Shown here piece by piece: positions 1 to 7,262 of a DNA stretch of 64,000 nucleotides; within the stretch, counting starts at the first letter, position 1; every line of letters begins with the position of its first letter. The DNA lies in contig CAZHEH010000001.1 in the NCBI GenBank assembly GCA_964531695.1, forward strand, positions 124,001 to 188,000, read 5' to 3'. The position numbers and the translations under genes are program-made. Source of the DNA: JAGXKT01 sp964531695 (GTDB taxonomy: Bacteria > Planctomycetota > Phycisphaerae > SM23-33). The notes beneath the pieces are model-generated. The model did no database searches and had not been told where the DNA came from. It worked only from the letters and a program-made list of their open reading frames with translations.

Positions 1-186
1 TGGTCCGCCGAGGATCTTGGCATCGATCCCGATAAGGTCGGCCTGGACGGCTCGCCGACGCGCGTAGTCAAGATCTTCCGCCCGAAGGTCGCCCGCGAGT
101 GCGAACTCCTCCCGGCCGGGAACGACGCCGAACTGACCGCAGCGGCCGAACGCTTCGCCGCCGTAGCCGCCGGCCAAGGCGCATAA
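1..186 (+). CDS. etfB: Electron transfer flavoprotein beta subunit, C-terminal end (partial)
   Basis: This is the 3' end of a gene that begins before the window; 61 codons are visible, ending in TAA at 184-186. The stretch DLGID..KVGLDGSPTRVVKIF.P is the conserved C-terminal part of the ETF beta (FixA/EtfB) family, which binds AMP and pairs with the alpha subunit to carry electrons from flavin dehydrogenases. The alpha subunit follows 13 bases downstream on the same strand, which supports the call and an etfBA operon. The last 20 residues are Ala-rich and poorly conserved. The start and the AMP-binding region lie outside the window. Confidence 0.9.
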   Translation, partial: WSAEDLGIDPDKVGLDGSPTRVVKIFRPKVARECELLPAGNDAELTAAAERFAAVAAGQGA

Positions 187-199
187 TCCGTGGACTGCT

Positions 200-1201
200 A
201 TGGCTCATCAAGGCGTCTGGACACTCGTTGAGCACGCCGACGGCCGTGTGCTGCCTGTCAGCCATGAGTTGCTGACACGCGGGCGTGCGTTGGCCGACAG
301 TCGCGGCTGCGCCCTCACGGCCGTGGCGGTCGGCCCCGCCCTGCCGGAAGATGACCTGCGCGAGTTGATCGACCGCGGAGCGGACGCCGTGCTGGCCGTG
401 GAGGCGCCGGAATTGCGGCACTTCTTCGTCGAGCCCTACGCGGCCTGCCTGGGGCGGCTGATCCAGAATCGTCGCCCGGAGATCGTCCTGGCCGCGGCCA
501 CGACCACCGGACGGACGCTCATGCCGTACGTCGCCTGCCAGGTGGACGCCGGGCTCACGGCCGACTGCACGCGGCTGGACATCGACCCGGACGACGGCGG
601 CCTGCTCCAGACCCGCCCGGCCATCGGCGGCAACATCATGGCCACGATCCGCACGCCGCGCCACCGCCCGCAGATGGCGACCGTCCGCCCGCACAGCACG
701 CGCCCGGCCGAGCCCGCGCCCGGCCGGGAGGGGCCGATCGAGCGCACCACGGCCGAGCCCGAGCAACTCCGCTCGCGCATCCGGCGGCTCGAGTTCGTGC
801 CATCGGAGGAGGACGCCGGGCTCCAGGACGCCGAGCGTGTCGTGGTCGTCGGGCGTGGGATCAAGCGGGCGGACAACACCGCGCTCGCGCGCGAGCTGGC
901 CGACGCCCTCGGAGCGGCGCTGGGCGCGAGCCGGGAGGTCGTCGACCGCGGCTGGCTGAGCTACCCCCACCAGGTGGGGCTGTCGGGCAAGACCATCACG
1001 CCGAAGCTCTATGTCGGGCTCGGCGTCTCGGGCAGCATCCAGCACCTGGCCGGCATGCAGACCTCGGAGACGATCATCGCGGTCAACTCGGACCCCGACG
1101 CGCCGATCTTCCGCGTCGCCGACCTCGGCATCGTCGGCGACCTGTTCGAGGTCGTGCCCCACCTCATTCAGCGGCTCCGGCTGGGGGTGGACATCGCGTG
1201 A
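200..1201 (+). CDS. etfA: Electron transfer flavoprotein alpha subunit
   Basis: The 333-residue product has the usual EtfA length and layout. Residues 1-190 form the variable N-terminal alpha/beta domain (VVLAAATTTGRTLMPYVA, then RPAIGGNIMATI). The FAD-binding C-terminal domain starts near residue 213 with VVVVGRGIKRADN. It contains the conserved GLSGKTITPKLYVGLGVSGS segment, IQHLAGMQ, and NSDPDAPIF followed by VADLGIVGDLFEVVPHL. With the beta subunit just upstream it should form the soluble heterodimer that shuttles electrons from acyl-CoA or other flavin dehydrogenases to a membrane acceptor. No partner dehydrogenase or ETF-quinone oxidoreductase is visible nearby, so the electron source is unknown. 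The start ATG at 200 lies 13 bases after etfB; no strong ribosome site is seen, fitting translational coupling. Confidence 0.93.
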   Translation: MAHQGVWTLVEHADGRVLPVSHELLTRGRALADSRGCALTAVAVGPALPEDDLRELIDRGADAVLAVEAPELRHFFVEPYAACLGRLIQNRRPEIVLAAATTTGRTLMPYVACQVDAGLTADCTRLDIDPDDGGLLQTRPAIGGNIMATIRTPRHRPQMATVRPHSTRPAEPAPGREGPIERTTAEPEQLRSRIRRLEFVPSEEDAGLQDAERVVVVGRGIKRADNTALARELADALGAALGASREVVDRGWLSYPHQVGLSGKTITPKLYVGLGVSGSIQHLAGMQTSETIIAVNSDPDAPIFRVADLGIVGDLFEVVPHLIQRLRLGVDIA

Positions 1202-1214
1202 CGCGGGCCCGCCG

Positions 1215-1760
1215 CTACTCGAGGTTCGCGTGCCGCTGGCGGTACGCCTCCATGTCGAGCGCGAGCCGCTCGGCCAGCACGTTGAAGACCGCGTCGAGGC
1301 ACAAACTCGTGGCGTGCTCGAACACGGCCGCCCGGATGACGATGTTCTCCGCCTGGGCCGGGATGACGATGAGCTTGTCCGCGTCGCCGGCCAGCGCCGA
1401 GCCCGCGTCGGCGGTAATCACCGCGACGGTCGCTCCCAGCTCCCGAGCACGATGGGCGATGTAGTCCGTGTAACCCGTGTGGCCCGTGCAGCTTATCGCC
1501 ACGAGCAGGTCGCCCTTGCCCGCGGCGGGCGTCACCGTCTCGCCCGGGATGAACACCGGCAGCCCCGCGTGCATCAGCCGCATGCCGAAGCTCCGCGCGA
1601 CCAGGCCGCTCCGCCCCGCGCCGGTGCAGAACGTCCGCCGCGCCGGCGGAAGCATCCGCGCCAGCTCGACGAAGTCCGACCACTCGACCTTCGCCATCAC
1701 GGCCGCGATGCGGTCCAGCAAGTCCCGCCCGGCCTCTCGCAGTGATGCGTCGTTCGGCAT
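1215..1760 (-). CDS. hxlB: SIS-domain sugar-phosphate isomerase, likely 6-phospho-3-hexuloisomerase
   Basis: A 181-residue single SIS-domain protein, the usual size for 6-phospho-3-hexuloisomerase (Phi/HxlB), which converts D-arabino-3-hexulose 6-phosphate to fructose 6-phosphate in the ribulose-monophosphate pathway. FCTGAGRSGLVARSFGMRLMH (about residues 44-64) is the first phosphosugar-binding loop, and the C-terminal FEHATSLCLDAVFNVLAE matches the conserved FE..t.l.LDA of the family. The usual second loop SGSGET is replaced by SCTGHT, so exact substrate specificity is less certain. Context supports the call: a hexulose-6-phosphate synthase lies on the same strand 1.6 kb upstream, separated only by the TcmP/three-Cys pair. 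The gene begins 18 bases after the three-Cys gene stop and may be read from the same transcript. An alternative is another SIS isomerase acting on a different ketose phosphate. Confidence 0.75.
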   Translation of the reverse strand: MPNDASLREAGRDLLDRIAAVMAKVEWSDFVELARMLPPARRTFCTGAGRSGLVARSFGMRLMHAGLPVFIPGETVTPAAGKGDLLVAISCTGHTGYTDYIAHRARELGATVAVITADAGSALAGDADKLIVIPAQAENIVIRAAVFEHATSLCLDAVFNVLAERLALDMEAYRQRHANLE

Positions 1761-1778
1761 ATCGTCTTGGTCCTGCGG

Positions 1779-2501
1779 CTACGCCTCGATCAGTTCGGCC
1801 GGCATCTCATCCCACGTCCGGCCTTCCAGTACCCGCCCCGCTCTCTTCTTGTTCACGCCACCCCATTGCTTGAAGAAGAAAGGCACCCCCAACGCCCCGC
1901 ACTGATCGCGCACGGACAATACCCATTCCTTCGCCATCGGACGCGCGCCGGGACCGGACTCGCCGCCGACGATGGCCCAGTCGACGCAGGCCAGCGGGGG
2001 ATGATCGACCGGACCGAGCAGGGGCTCAAAGGACACGAACTTCACGGCCGCGCCGCATCGGCCTAGATCCTCGATTCTCCAACCGTACTGCTCCAGCTCA
2101 ACGGTCACTCCCATCCAGACATTATCCGGCCAGGGCAGCGACGGGCTCAACGCCGCCAGCCGGGAGGAGCGCTTCGTGAGGACTTGGTAAAGGTGCTGCG
2201 GCGCCCGTTGCATGGCGGCGAACACCCGCTTAATGAACCCGTCGGGCACATCCTCATGGAACAGATCGCCCATCGAGTTGACGAATACACGGCACGGCCG
2301 CTTCCAGGACTCCGGCAGTCCCAAGGCCCGCTCGTGCGTGGTCACCTCGAAACCGTTGGCGTAGTTCGGCTGTCCCATCGCCTGAAGCCGCCGGGCCATC
2401 CGCTCGGCATAGCAATGCGCGCAGCCCTCGCTGACCTTCGTGCAACCCGTCACCGGGTTCCAAGTCGCGTCAGTCCACTCGATTGCGGATTGAGCGCCCA
2501 T
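1779..2501 (-). CDS. Three-Cys-motif protein of the phage Gp37/Gp68 (DUF5131) family
   Basis: The 240-residue product opens with IEWTDATWNPVTGC (residues 7-20) and carries a Cys20-X6-Cys27-X2-Cys30 motif (GC....GCAHCYAERMAR), the hallmark of the Gp37/Gp68 three-Cys family found in phages and scattered in bacteria. Further family-like features are VFVNSMGDLFHEDVP, WMGVTVE, VSFEPLLGP, DWAIVGGESGPGARPM and PFFFKQWGG near the C-terminus. The three Cys may bind an iron-sulfur cluster; a radical-SAM-like fold has been suspected, but that is inference. Its start is only 5 bases after the stop of the partner gene, with AGGAG just ahead of the ATG, so the two are co-translated. Base composition is visibly less GC-rich than in neighbouring genes, suggesting recent acquisition. 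Biochemical function is unknown. Confidence 0.85.
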   Translation of the reverse strand: MGAQSAIEWTDATWNPVTGCTKVSEGCAHCYAERMARRLQAMGQPNYANGFEVTTHERALGLPESWKRPCRVFVNSMGDLFHEDVPDGFIKRVFAAMQRAPQHLYQVLTKRSSRLAALSPSLPWPDNVWMGVTVELEQYGWRIEDLGRCGAAVKFVSFEPLLGPVDHPPLACVDWAIVGGESGPGARPMAKEWVLSVRDQCGALGVPFFFKQWGGVNKKRAGRVLEGRTWDEMPAELIEA

Positions 2502-2506
2502 CCAAG

Positions 2507-3334
2507 CTAACTCCTTGACCTGTACTTCTCGAATATCTCGGCCACTATCCTAGCCCCCGTGCGGTTGGGTGAGGCAAAGAAAAGGAAGTAGACGATCCCT
2601 CCTCGTGTGTTCCTCATCGGCATTGGTTCGGGCACGAACTCGAACCCCGCCTCATCTCGCAGCCGGTCACGATATGCCCTCGCTACTGCATGGATCGCCG
2701 CCCTCTCCTCCATCTCCTCGAACAGCCCCTGGGTCCGCCGATAGGCAGCCTCCTGCCAGTTGCTGCCACCCCAGAAGGCATCCATCCTGCGCTTCTGCGA
2801 TTCCCTGACCTTGGATCGGTCTCCCCAAAGAACGTTCATGTTCATGTCCATGACAGGGAAGTTCAGGAATACCTCGACGCTCTTCATCGCGCCCGCTGCA
2901 GCTATAACGCGCCAGTCCAGATGAAGGCCGTAGGGGTCCAGCAGACACAGAGCCCGATGGCGGTCGCTCCACCGTGCTCGGGGAAACACGGTATCGACCA
3001 GTACTTGGTTACAGTCGGCCTCGTAAACGTGCACCTCGGGGCGATCCCCAACGAGTTCGCGGAGCCCGGCAGCGCGCCCCCCGTCCATATCGATCAAGTG
3101 GAACTCCGTGAAGGGCGGGGTAATATGCAGCGCGTTTAGTGGGCTACCGAGCACGAATCCACGTGTTTTCTTGGAGATATGGACACCCGCGCCGGCGAAG
3201 CCATCCACGTAGATGTGCCGGCGTATACCAGCCTGTTTCGACATGATTGTCGAGTAAGCTTGCGAGTACTTCCGCACGATCTCAAGCTTCACTTCTGACC
3301 AATAGCCGATTTCGTCCAGCTTGGCTCCGTCCAT
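2507..3334 (-). CDS. tcmP: Three-Cys-motif partner protein TcmP
   Basis: The 275-residue protein resembles the TcmP family, encoded beside Gp37/Gp68 three-Cys proteins. A Rossmann-type opening YVDGFAGAG (residues 42-50) looks like motif I of SAM-dependent methyltransferases, followed by an acidic strand end (FHLIDMD) and LLDPYGLHLDW, reminiscent of a DPPY-like motif, although methyltransferase activity is not established. The ATG at 3334 was chosen because the family N-terminus (WSEVKLEIVRKYSQAY) starts directly after it; the open frame reaches further upstream but overlaps the preceding gene. A separate promoter-like element lies just upstream (3352-3380). Lower GC than flanking genes and its position inside the hxl operon suggest a mobile cargo pair. 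Role (defence, modification or other) cannot be read from sequence. Confidence 0.8.
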   Translation of the reverse strand: MDGAKLDEIGYWSEVKLEIVRKYSQAYSTIMSKQAGIRRHIYVDGFAGAGVHISKKTRGFVLGSPLNALHITPPFTEFHLIDMDGGRAAGLRELVGDRPEVHVYEADCNQVLVDTVFPRARWSDRHRALCLLDPYGLHLDWRVIAAAGAMKSVEVFLNFPVMDMNMNVLWGDRSKVRESQKRRMDAFWGGSNWQEAAYRRTQGLFEEMEERAAIHAVARAYRDRLRDEAGFEFVPEPMPMRNTRGGIVYFLFFASPNRTGARIVAEIFEKYRSRS

Positions 3335-3351
3335 GCTGTCACCCCGTCTGG

Positions 3352-3380
3352 ATAGTACAGCACCATGGCCGAGTTCGTCA
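3352..3380 (-). promoter_or_regulatory. Candidate sigma-70-type promoter for tcmP
   Basis: On the minus strand TGACGA (3375-3380), a 17-base spacer and TACTAT (3352-3357) lie just ahead of tcmP; the predicted start of transcription is about 11 bases before the ATG at 3334. The -35 box overlaps the stop codon of the hexulose-phosphate synthase gene. This would let the tcmP/three-Cys pair be expressed independently of the host operon. The -35 is imperfect, so the call is tentative. Confidence 0.4.
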
Positions 3381-4676
3381 GCCGCCCTTCTTCTCCCACC
3401 GCAGCAGGTTGACGACCCGGGCGAGTGTGGTCTTGCCGTCGCGGATTTCTGCGCGGATGCGGTTTTCCGTCTCGAGCACGTCGGCGCCGCGGTTGGCCAA
3501 CTCGGCCGCACGCGGCGTGGGCAGCACCATCACGCCGTCGTCATCGGCGAGGATCCAGTCGCCGGGAGCCACCGTCTGGCCGCCCGCCTCGACGGGCACG
3601 TTGATCTCCCCAAGGCCGCGCGGTTCGCCCGCGTGGCTCGTCACGTGCCGGCACCACACGGGGAAGCCCAGCTCCCGGATGTCCGCGCTGTCACGGACCG
3701 CCCCGTCCACGACCAGTCCGGCGAGCCCCTTGTTGCGGGCGCTCTCGCTGGCCAGCTCGCCCCACACGGCCGGGGGCTTGCCGGCGGCGTCGATGACGAG
3801 CACGTCGCCCGGCTCCGCCGCGTCGATCGCCTCGACCGGCTTGGCCCAGTCGCCCGGCAGCGTGCGGACCGTCACCGCCCGGCCGCAGGCGACCGCACCC
3901 GGCCAGAGCGGCCGCAGCCCCTCCAGGCACGGGCGGCGGTGCGCGCCGTCCGACACGTTCGAGGTCCGAACCGTCTCCAGCACGCTCCGGATGCTCTCGG
4001 GCGTCGCCCGGCGGAAGAGCTCACTCGCCACGGCCTGGCCGGAGTCCATCGCCTTGCGGATGCCCGCGGCCGCCGCTTGCGGGTCCGTCGCCTTGATGAT
4101 TGCCCCGCCGACGACGACCACGTCGGCCCCGGCCGCCACGGCCGCCGCGGCCGTCTCCGAGTTGATGCCGCCCGCTACGGCCAGCGTGCAGTCGACCGCT
4201 TCGCGGATCTGCTTCAGTTCGGCCAGCGGGTCGGCCCCCTCCATCTGCCGGTCGATCGCGCAGTGTACGCCCAGCCACGCGGCGCCCAGCCCGGCCGCAC
4301 GCTCCGCGGACGCCACGGGGTCCGCCACGCCGATCAGGTCGACCGCCACGTCGATGCCGTAGTGCCGACCCGCCTCGACGCACTCACGGATCGTCGAATC
4401 CGACGCGGCCGCCAGCACGGTCATCACGTTCGCGCCGGCCTTGGCGGCCGACTCCGCCTCGATCCGCCCCGCGTCCATCGTCTTGAGGTCCGCGATGATC
4501 GTCCGGTCGCCGAACAACTCCCGCAGCTTCCGGACCGCGTCGAGCCCCTCGGACTTGATCAGCGGCGTGCCGGCCTCGACGGCGTCCGCCCCGCCCGCCA
4601 CGGCCGCCTTGGCGACCTCCAGCGCGCGGGAAAGCTCCACGAAGTCCAGCGCGACCTGCAACCTGGCTGTGCTCAT
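3378..4676 (-). CDS. hxlA: Bifunctional 3-hexulose-6-phosphate synthase / RraA-like fusion
   Basis: A 432-residue fusion. Residues 1-210 form an OMPDC-superfamily barrel: LQVALDF at the N-terminus, ADLKTMDAGRIE carrying the DxKxxD active-site signature, and AVAGGINSET plus VVVGGAIIKATDP for phosphate binding. That matches hexulose-6-phosphate synthase, which joins formaldehyde and ribulose 5-phosphate, or runs in reverse to supply pentose phosphates. Residues 215-432 are an RraA-like domain (VRTSNVSDGAHR, GLAGLVVDGAVRDSADIR, PGDWILADDDGVMVLP), a fold shared by RNase E regulators and metal-dependent aldolases. The same fusion is known in archaea and some bacteria. The isomerase gene lies on the same strand after a two-gene insertion. 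No clear ribosome site is seen at the ATG. RraA-domain function (lyase or regulatory) is unresolved. Confidence 0.88.
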   Translation of the reverse strand: MSTARLQVALDFVELSRALEVAKAAVAGGADAVEAGTPLIKSEGLDAVRKLRELFGDRTIIADLKTMDAGRIEAESAAKAGANVMTVLAAASDSTIRECVEAGRHYGIDVAVDLIGVADPVASAERAAGLGAAWLGVHCAIDRQMEGADPLAELKQIREAVDCTLAVAGGINSETAAAAVAAGADVVVVGGAIIKATDPQAAAAGIRKAMDSGQAVASELFRRATPESIRSVLETVRTSNVSDGAHRRPCLEGLRPLWPGAVACGRAVTVRTLPGDWAKPVEAIDAAEPGDVLVIDAAGKPPAVWGELASESARNKGLAGLVVDGAVRDSADIRELGFPVWCRHVTSHAGEPRGLGEINVPVEAGGQTVAPGDWILADDDGVMVLPTPRAAELANRGADVLETENRIRAEIRDGKTTLARVVNLLRWEKKGG

Positions 4677-4766
4677 GCGTCCATCGTACCGCGGGCGCGG
4701 CCGCGTGCAAGCGGGCGGCCGAGGGCGCGCGCGCTACGATTCCCCGGAACGGAAAGGAACGTACCG

Positions 4767-5198
4767 ATGGCACGAGATATGGAAACGCATCCCGAAGACG
4801 AATGGCAGAAGATTGAACTGCCAAACCACCCCCGCGCGGACTACGCGGCGGTCATCGAGGCATTGGCCGGCAAGTTTCCGGCCGCGTGGGAATACCAGGT
4901 CCCCGCCGCCTGGGACGTGGACGAGCAAGGCCGACCCGTCGAGTCCGAAAGCGCCGAGACCCAGGGCATCCGGGCCGCGGCGTGGATCGACCTGTCCGGG
5001 AACCACGCCGTCGTCTGGCTGAACCCGAACGCCTACGCCGACGCCCCGCCGGACACGCTGACGGCTGAGGCCGAAAGGGTCCTGTCGGAGTGGGCGTCCG
5101 ACGCGCGGCGCCGCATCGGCGGCCGGCCGCCGACGCCGGGGGAGCCGATCCCGCCCGGGCGTCCGGAGCCGCAACAGCCGCCGGCGAGCGAAGAGTAG
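4767..5198 (+). CDS. Hypothetical acidic protein with Pro-rich tail
   Basis: 143 residues starting at an ATG preceded by GGAAAGGA at good spacing, divergent from the hexulose-phosphate synthase gene. The product opens MARDMETHPEDEWQKIELPN; residues 20-115 look like one compact domain (ADYAAVIEALAGKFPAAWEYQVP, AAWIDLSGNHAVVWLNPNAY, ERVLSEWASDARRRIGG), and the last 30 residues are low-complexity, rich in Pro, Glu and Gln. No signal peptide or membrane segment is visible, so a cytoplasmic protein is likely. I do not recognise the family. Coding support comes from the ribosome site, open frame and high-GC codon use. The same frame is open upstream of this ATG, but that part overlaps hxlA on the other strand. 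Confidence 0.6.
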   Translation: MARDMETHPEDEWQKIELPNHPRADYAAVIEALAGKFPAAWEYQVPAAWDVDEQGRPVESESAETQGIRAAAWIDLSGNHAVVWLNPNAYADAPPDTLTAEAERVLSEWASDARRRIGGRPPTPGEPIPPGRPEPQQPPASEE

Positions 5199-5261
5199 GC
5201 GTTTCTCGCCCGCGCGCCGCCCCCTCACGGACGTGAGGACGCGCCCGTGGCGCGAGGCGGA

Positions 5262-6491
5262 CTACTTGCTGTCCGCAGCGGCGCCACGCTTCAGTGCCTG
5301 GTCGATATCGGCGATGATGTCCTCGGCGTTCTCCACGCCCACGGCCAGGCGGATCAGCGTATCCGTGATGCCCAGGGCGTACCGCTCCCGGCGGGTGTGG
5401 CCGTAGTAGCTGACGGAGGCCGGGTGGGTGATGAGCGTCTCCACGCCGCCCAAGCTCGGGGCGATGTAGCAGAGCTTCAGCGCGTCGAGGAAGCGATTGA
5501 CGTCCGCCAGCCGCCCCTTCATGTCGAACGTCACCACGCCGCCGAAGCCGGACATCTGATGCTGGGCCGTCTCGTGGTGCGGGTGGCTCGGCAGGCCGGG
5601 GTAGTAGACGCGTTTGATCCGCGGGTGGCCCTCCAGGAACTCGGCCACGGCCTGGGCCGTTGCGTTCTGCCGCTTGACGCGAAGCTCCAGCGTCTTCATG
5701 CCCCGCAGGAGCAGGTAGCAGCAGTGCGGGTCGATCACGCCGCCGATGGCCTTGTGCAGCGCGCGGATCGGCTCGACCAACTCCGCCCGGCCCAGCACGG
5801 CCCCGGCGAGGATGTCGTTGTGCCCGGCGAGGTACTTCGTGCCGCTGTGGATCACCAGGTCCACCCCCCACTGCAGCGGGCGCTGGTTGATCGGCGTGGC
5901 GAACGTGCTGTCGATGACCGTCCGCACGTCGTGTCGCTCGGCGATCTCCCGCAGCTTCTGCAGATCAAAGATGTTCAGGTACGGGTTCGTCGGCGACTCG
6001 GAGAAGATAAACGCCGTCTCCTTCCGCACGGCCGCCTCGATCGCCTCGTAGTCGCCGAACGGAACGATGTCACAATCCACGCCGAACCGCTGGAGGTACG
6101 AGCTGCAGAACTCCAGCGTCTTCTTGTACGCGTCGTCCGTGATGACGATGTGCTCGCCCGCGTGCACCATCGCCAGGATCGTCGTGGTCACCGCGCTCAT
6201 GCCCGAGGAGAACACGACGCAGTCCTCGGCGCCCTCCAGCGCCGCCAGGCGCCGCGCCGCGACCAGTTCCGTCGGATTGCCGTAGCGCCCGTACTCGAAG
6301 CGCTCCTTGCCGCCCTTGGTATAGGCGGCGATTTCCTCGGAGTCCTTGAAGGCGTAGGTCGAGGTCTGAACGATCGGCGTGGTGATCGAGTCCGCATAGC
6401 GGAGCCGCTCCTCGCCGGCGTGGATCGCCCGCGTGGAGAAGCCCGAGTCTGTCAGGCGGTTCGAATGACGCTTGCGTTCGCTCTTGGCCAT
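5262..6491 (-). CDS. Cystathionine gamma-synthase-family PLP enzyme
   Basis: 409 residues, normal for the Cys/Met-metabolism PLP-dependent family (cystathionine gamma-synthase, gamma-lyase, O-acetylhomoserine sulfhydrylase). Visible motifs are STRAIHAGEE at the N-terminus, QTSTYAFKD, YGRYGNPTELVAARRLAALEG, FSSGMSAVTTTILA, SPTNPYLNIFDL, and HSGTKYLAGHNDILAG with the PLP-binding Lys219. The C-terminal SLGGVETLITHPASVSYYG and IRLAVGVENAEDIIADIDQAL are also typical. It probably makes or breaks cystathionine in transsulfuration, or handles homoserine esters; the family cannot be resolved by eye. The frame is open for another 129 codons upstream, but the ATG at 6491 starts the conserved region and the extension has no protein-like features. 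No other methionine or cysteine genes adjoin it. Confidence 0.87.
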   Translation of the reverse strand: MAKSERKRHSNRLTDSGFSTRAIHAGEERLRYADSITTPIVQTSTYAFKDSEEIAAYTKGGKERFEYGRYGNPTELVAARRLAALEGAEDCVVFSSGMSAVTTTILAMVHAGEHIVITDDAYKKTLEFCSSYLQRFGVDCDIVPFGDYEAIEAAVRKETAFIFSESPTNPYLNIFDLQKLREIAERHDVRTVIDSTFATPINQRPLQWGVDLVIHSGTKYLAGHNDILAGAVLGRAELVEPIRALHKAIGGVIDPHCCYLLLRGMKTLELRVKRQNATAQAVAEFLEGHPRIKRVYYPGLPSHPHHETAQHQMSGFGGVVTFDMKGRLADVNRFLDALKLCYIAPSLGGVETLITHPASVSYYGHTRRERYALGITDTLIRLAVGVENAEDIIADIDQALKRGAAADSK

Positions 6492-6651
6492 TTGCTTTCG
6501 TCTTCCGTCTGTTTCGGCCGGGCAGGTCACAAGTAACGTACCAGCCCGCGTGCGGGAGTTCATCCGAAAACGCGCGGCCGCCGGCGAGGGCGCCTCTGGA
6601 CATGGCGCGGCAACCGGGCCAAACTGTGTTTTTGGCCCAAGGAGACCCGCC

Positions 6652-7167
6652 ATGCTGAAGCCCGATTCCCCGTCTCGCACGACTCCCGCCCTGTGGACCG
6701 TCGGGGCGCTGCTGCCCCTAGCCCTCGTCCTGAGCGGCTGCCCGAAGCGACCGACGATAGGCCTCCCGCAAGCGCTGCGAGAGGGCTCCGTCACAGAGAC
6801 GAAGGCGAACCTTTTCTGGGAATGGGACACGGGCGTCAACGAGCGGGTGGACAAGACCGGCCGGACGCCGCTGCACATCGCGGCCGAGAACGGACACGAG
6901 GAACTCGTCGGCTATCTCATCGACCAGGGCGCTCACGTCAACGCCATGGGCTTCGGCGGGCTGGGCGCCACGCCGCTGCACCTGGCCGCCCACAAGGGAC
7001 ACGTCGAGGTCTGCCAGCAATTACTCGACGCGGGGGCGAGCGTCTACCTGCCCGACAGCGAGGGCCGCACGGCCATGGAGGTCGCCCACGAAGCCGGGCG
7101 GGAACAGGTCGCCCGCCTCCTCGCGGCGCATGAGGAAAGCGGCTGGTCCGGGGGCGGAATGGACTGA
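6652..7167 (+). CDS. Ankyrin-repeat lipoprotein
   Basis: 171 residues beginning at an ATG preceded by AAGGAGA. A hydrophobic signal segment ends in LVLSGC, a lipobox with Cys near residue 29, so the mature protein should be lipid-anchored in the envelope. After it come at least three ankyrin repeats: TPLHIAAENGHEELVGYLID, then TPLHLAAHKGHVEVCQQLLD and a degenerate TAMEVAHEAGREQVARLLAAH. Ankyrin domains bind proteins; the partner is not evident. The gene is alone between a divergent PLP enzyme and a convergent rmuC. The Gly-rich last residues look like a flexible tail. Confidence 0.8.
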   Translation: MLKPDSPSRTTPALWTVGALLPLALVLSGCPKRPTIGLPQALREGSVTETKANLFWEWDTGVNERVDKTGRTPLHIAAENGHEELVGYLIDQGAHVNAMGFGGLGATPLHLAAHKGHVEVCQQLLDAGASVYLPDSEGRTAMEVAHEAGREQVARLLAAHEESGWSGGGMD

Positions 7168-7262
7168 CGTTCGGGCGGCGGCTCGCACTGCACAGACGAA
7201 AGCGAAGCATGCAGGGAGCACGTGGAAACAGCGTGAGCCGCATCGTCAGCACCCCCGCATCC

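Noticed and set aside
2507..3511. Longer N-terminus for TcmP (59 extra codons)
   Set aside because: It would overlap the end of hxlA by over 130 bases, is low-complexity and lacks a ribosome site.
6460..6480. GGTTCGAAT near a GC-rich stem as a possible tRNA T-arm
   Set aside because: It lies inside the N-terminal coding region of the PLP enzyme and no acceptor or anticodon stem can be built around it.
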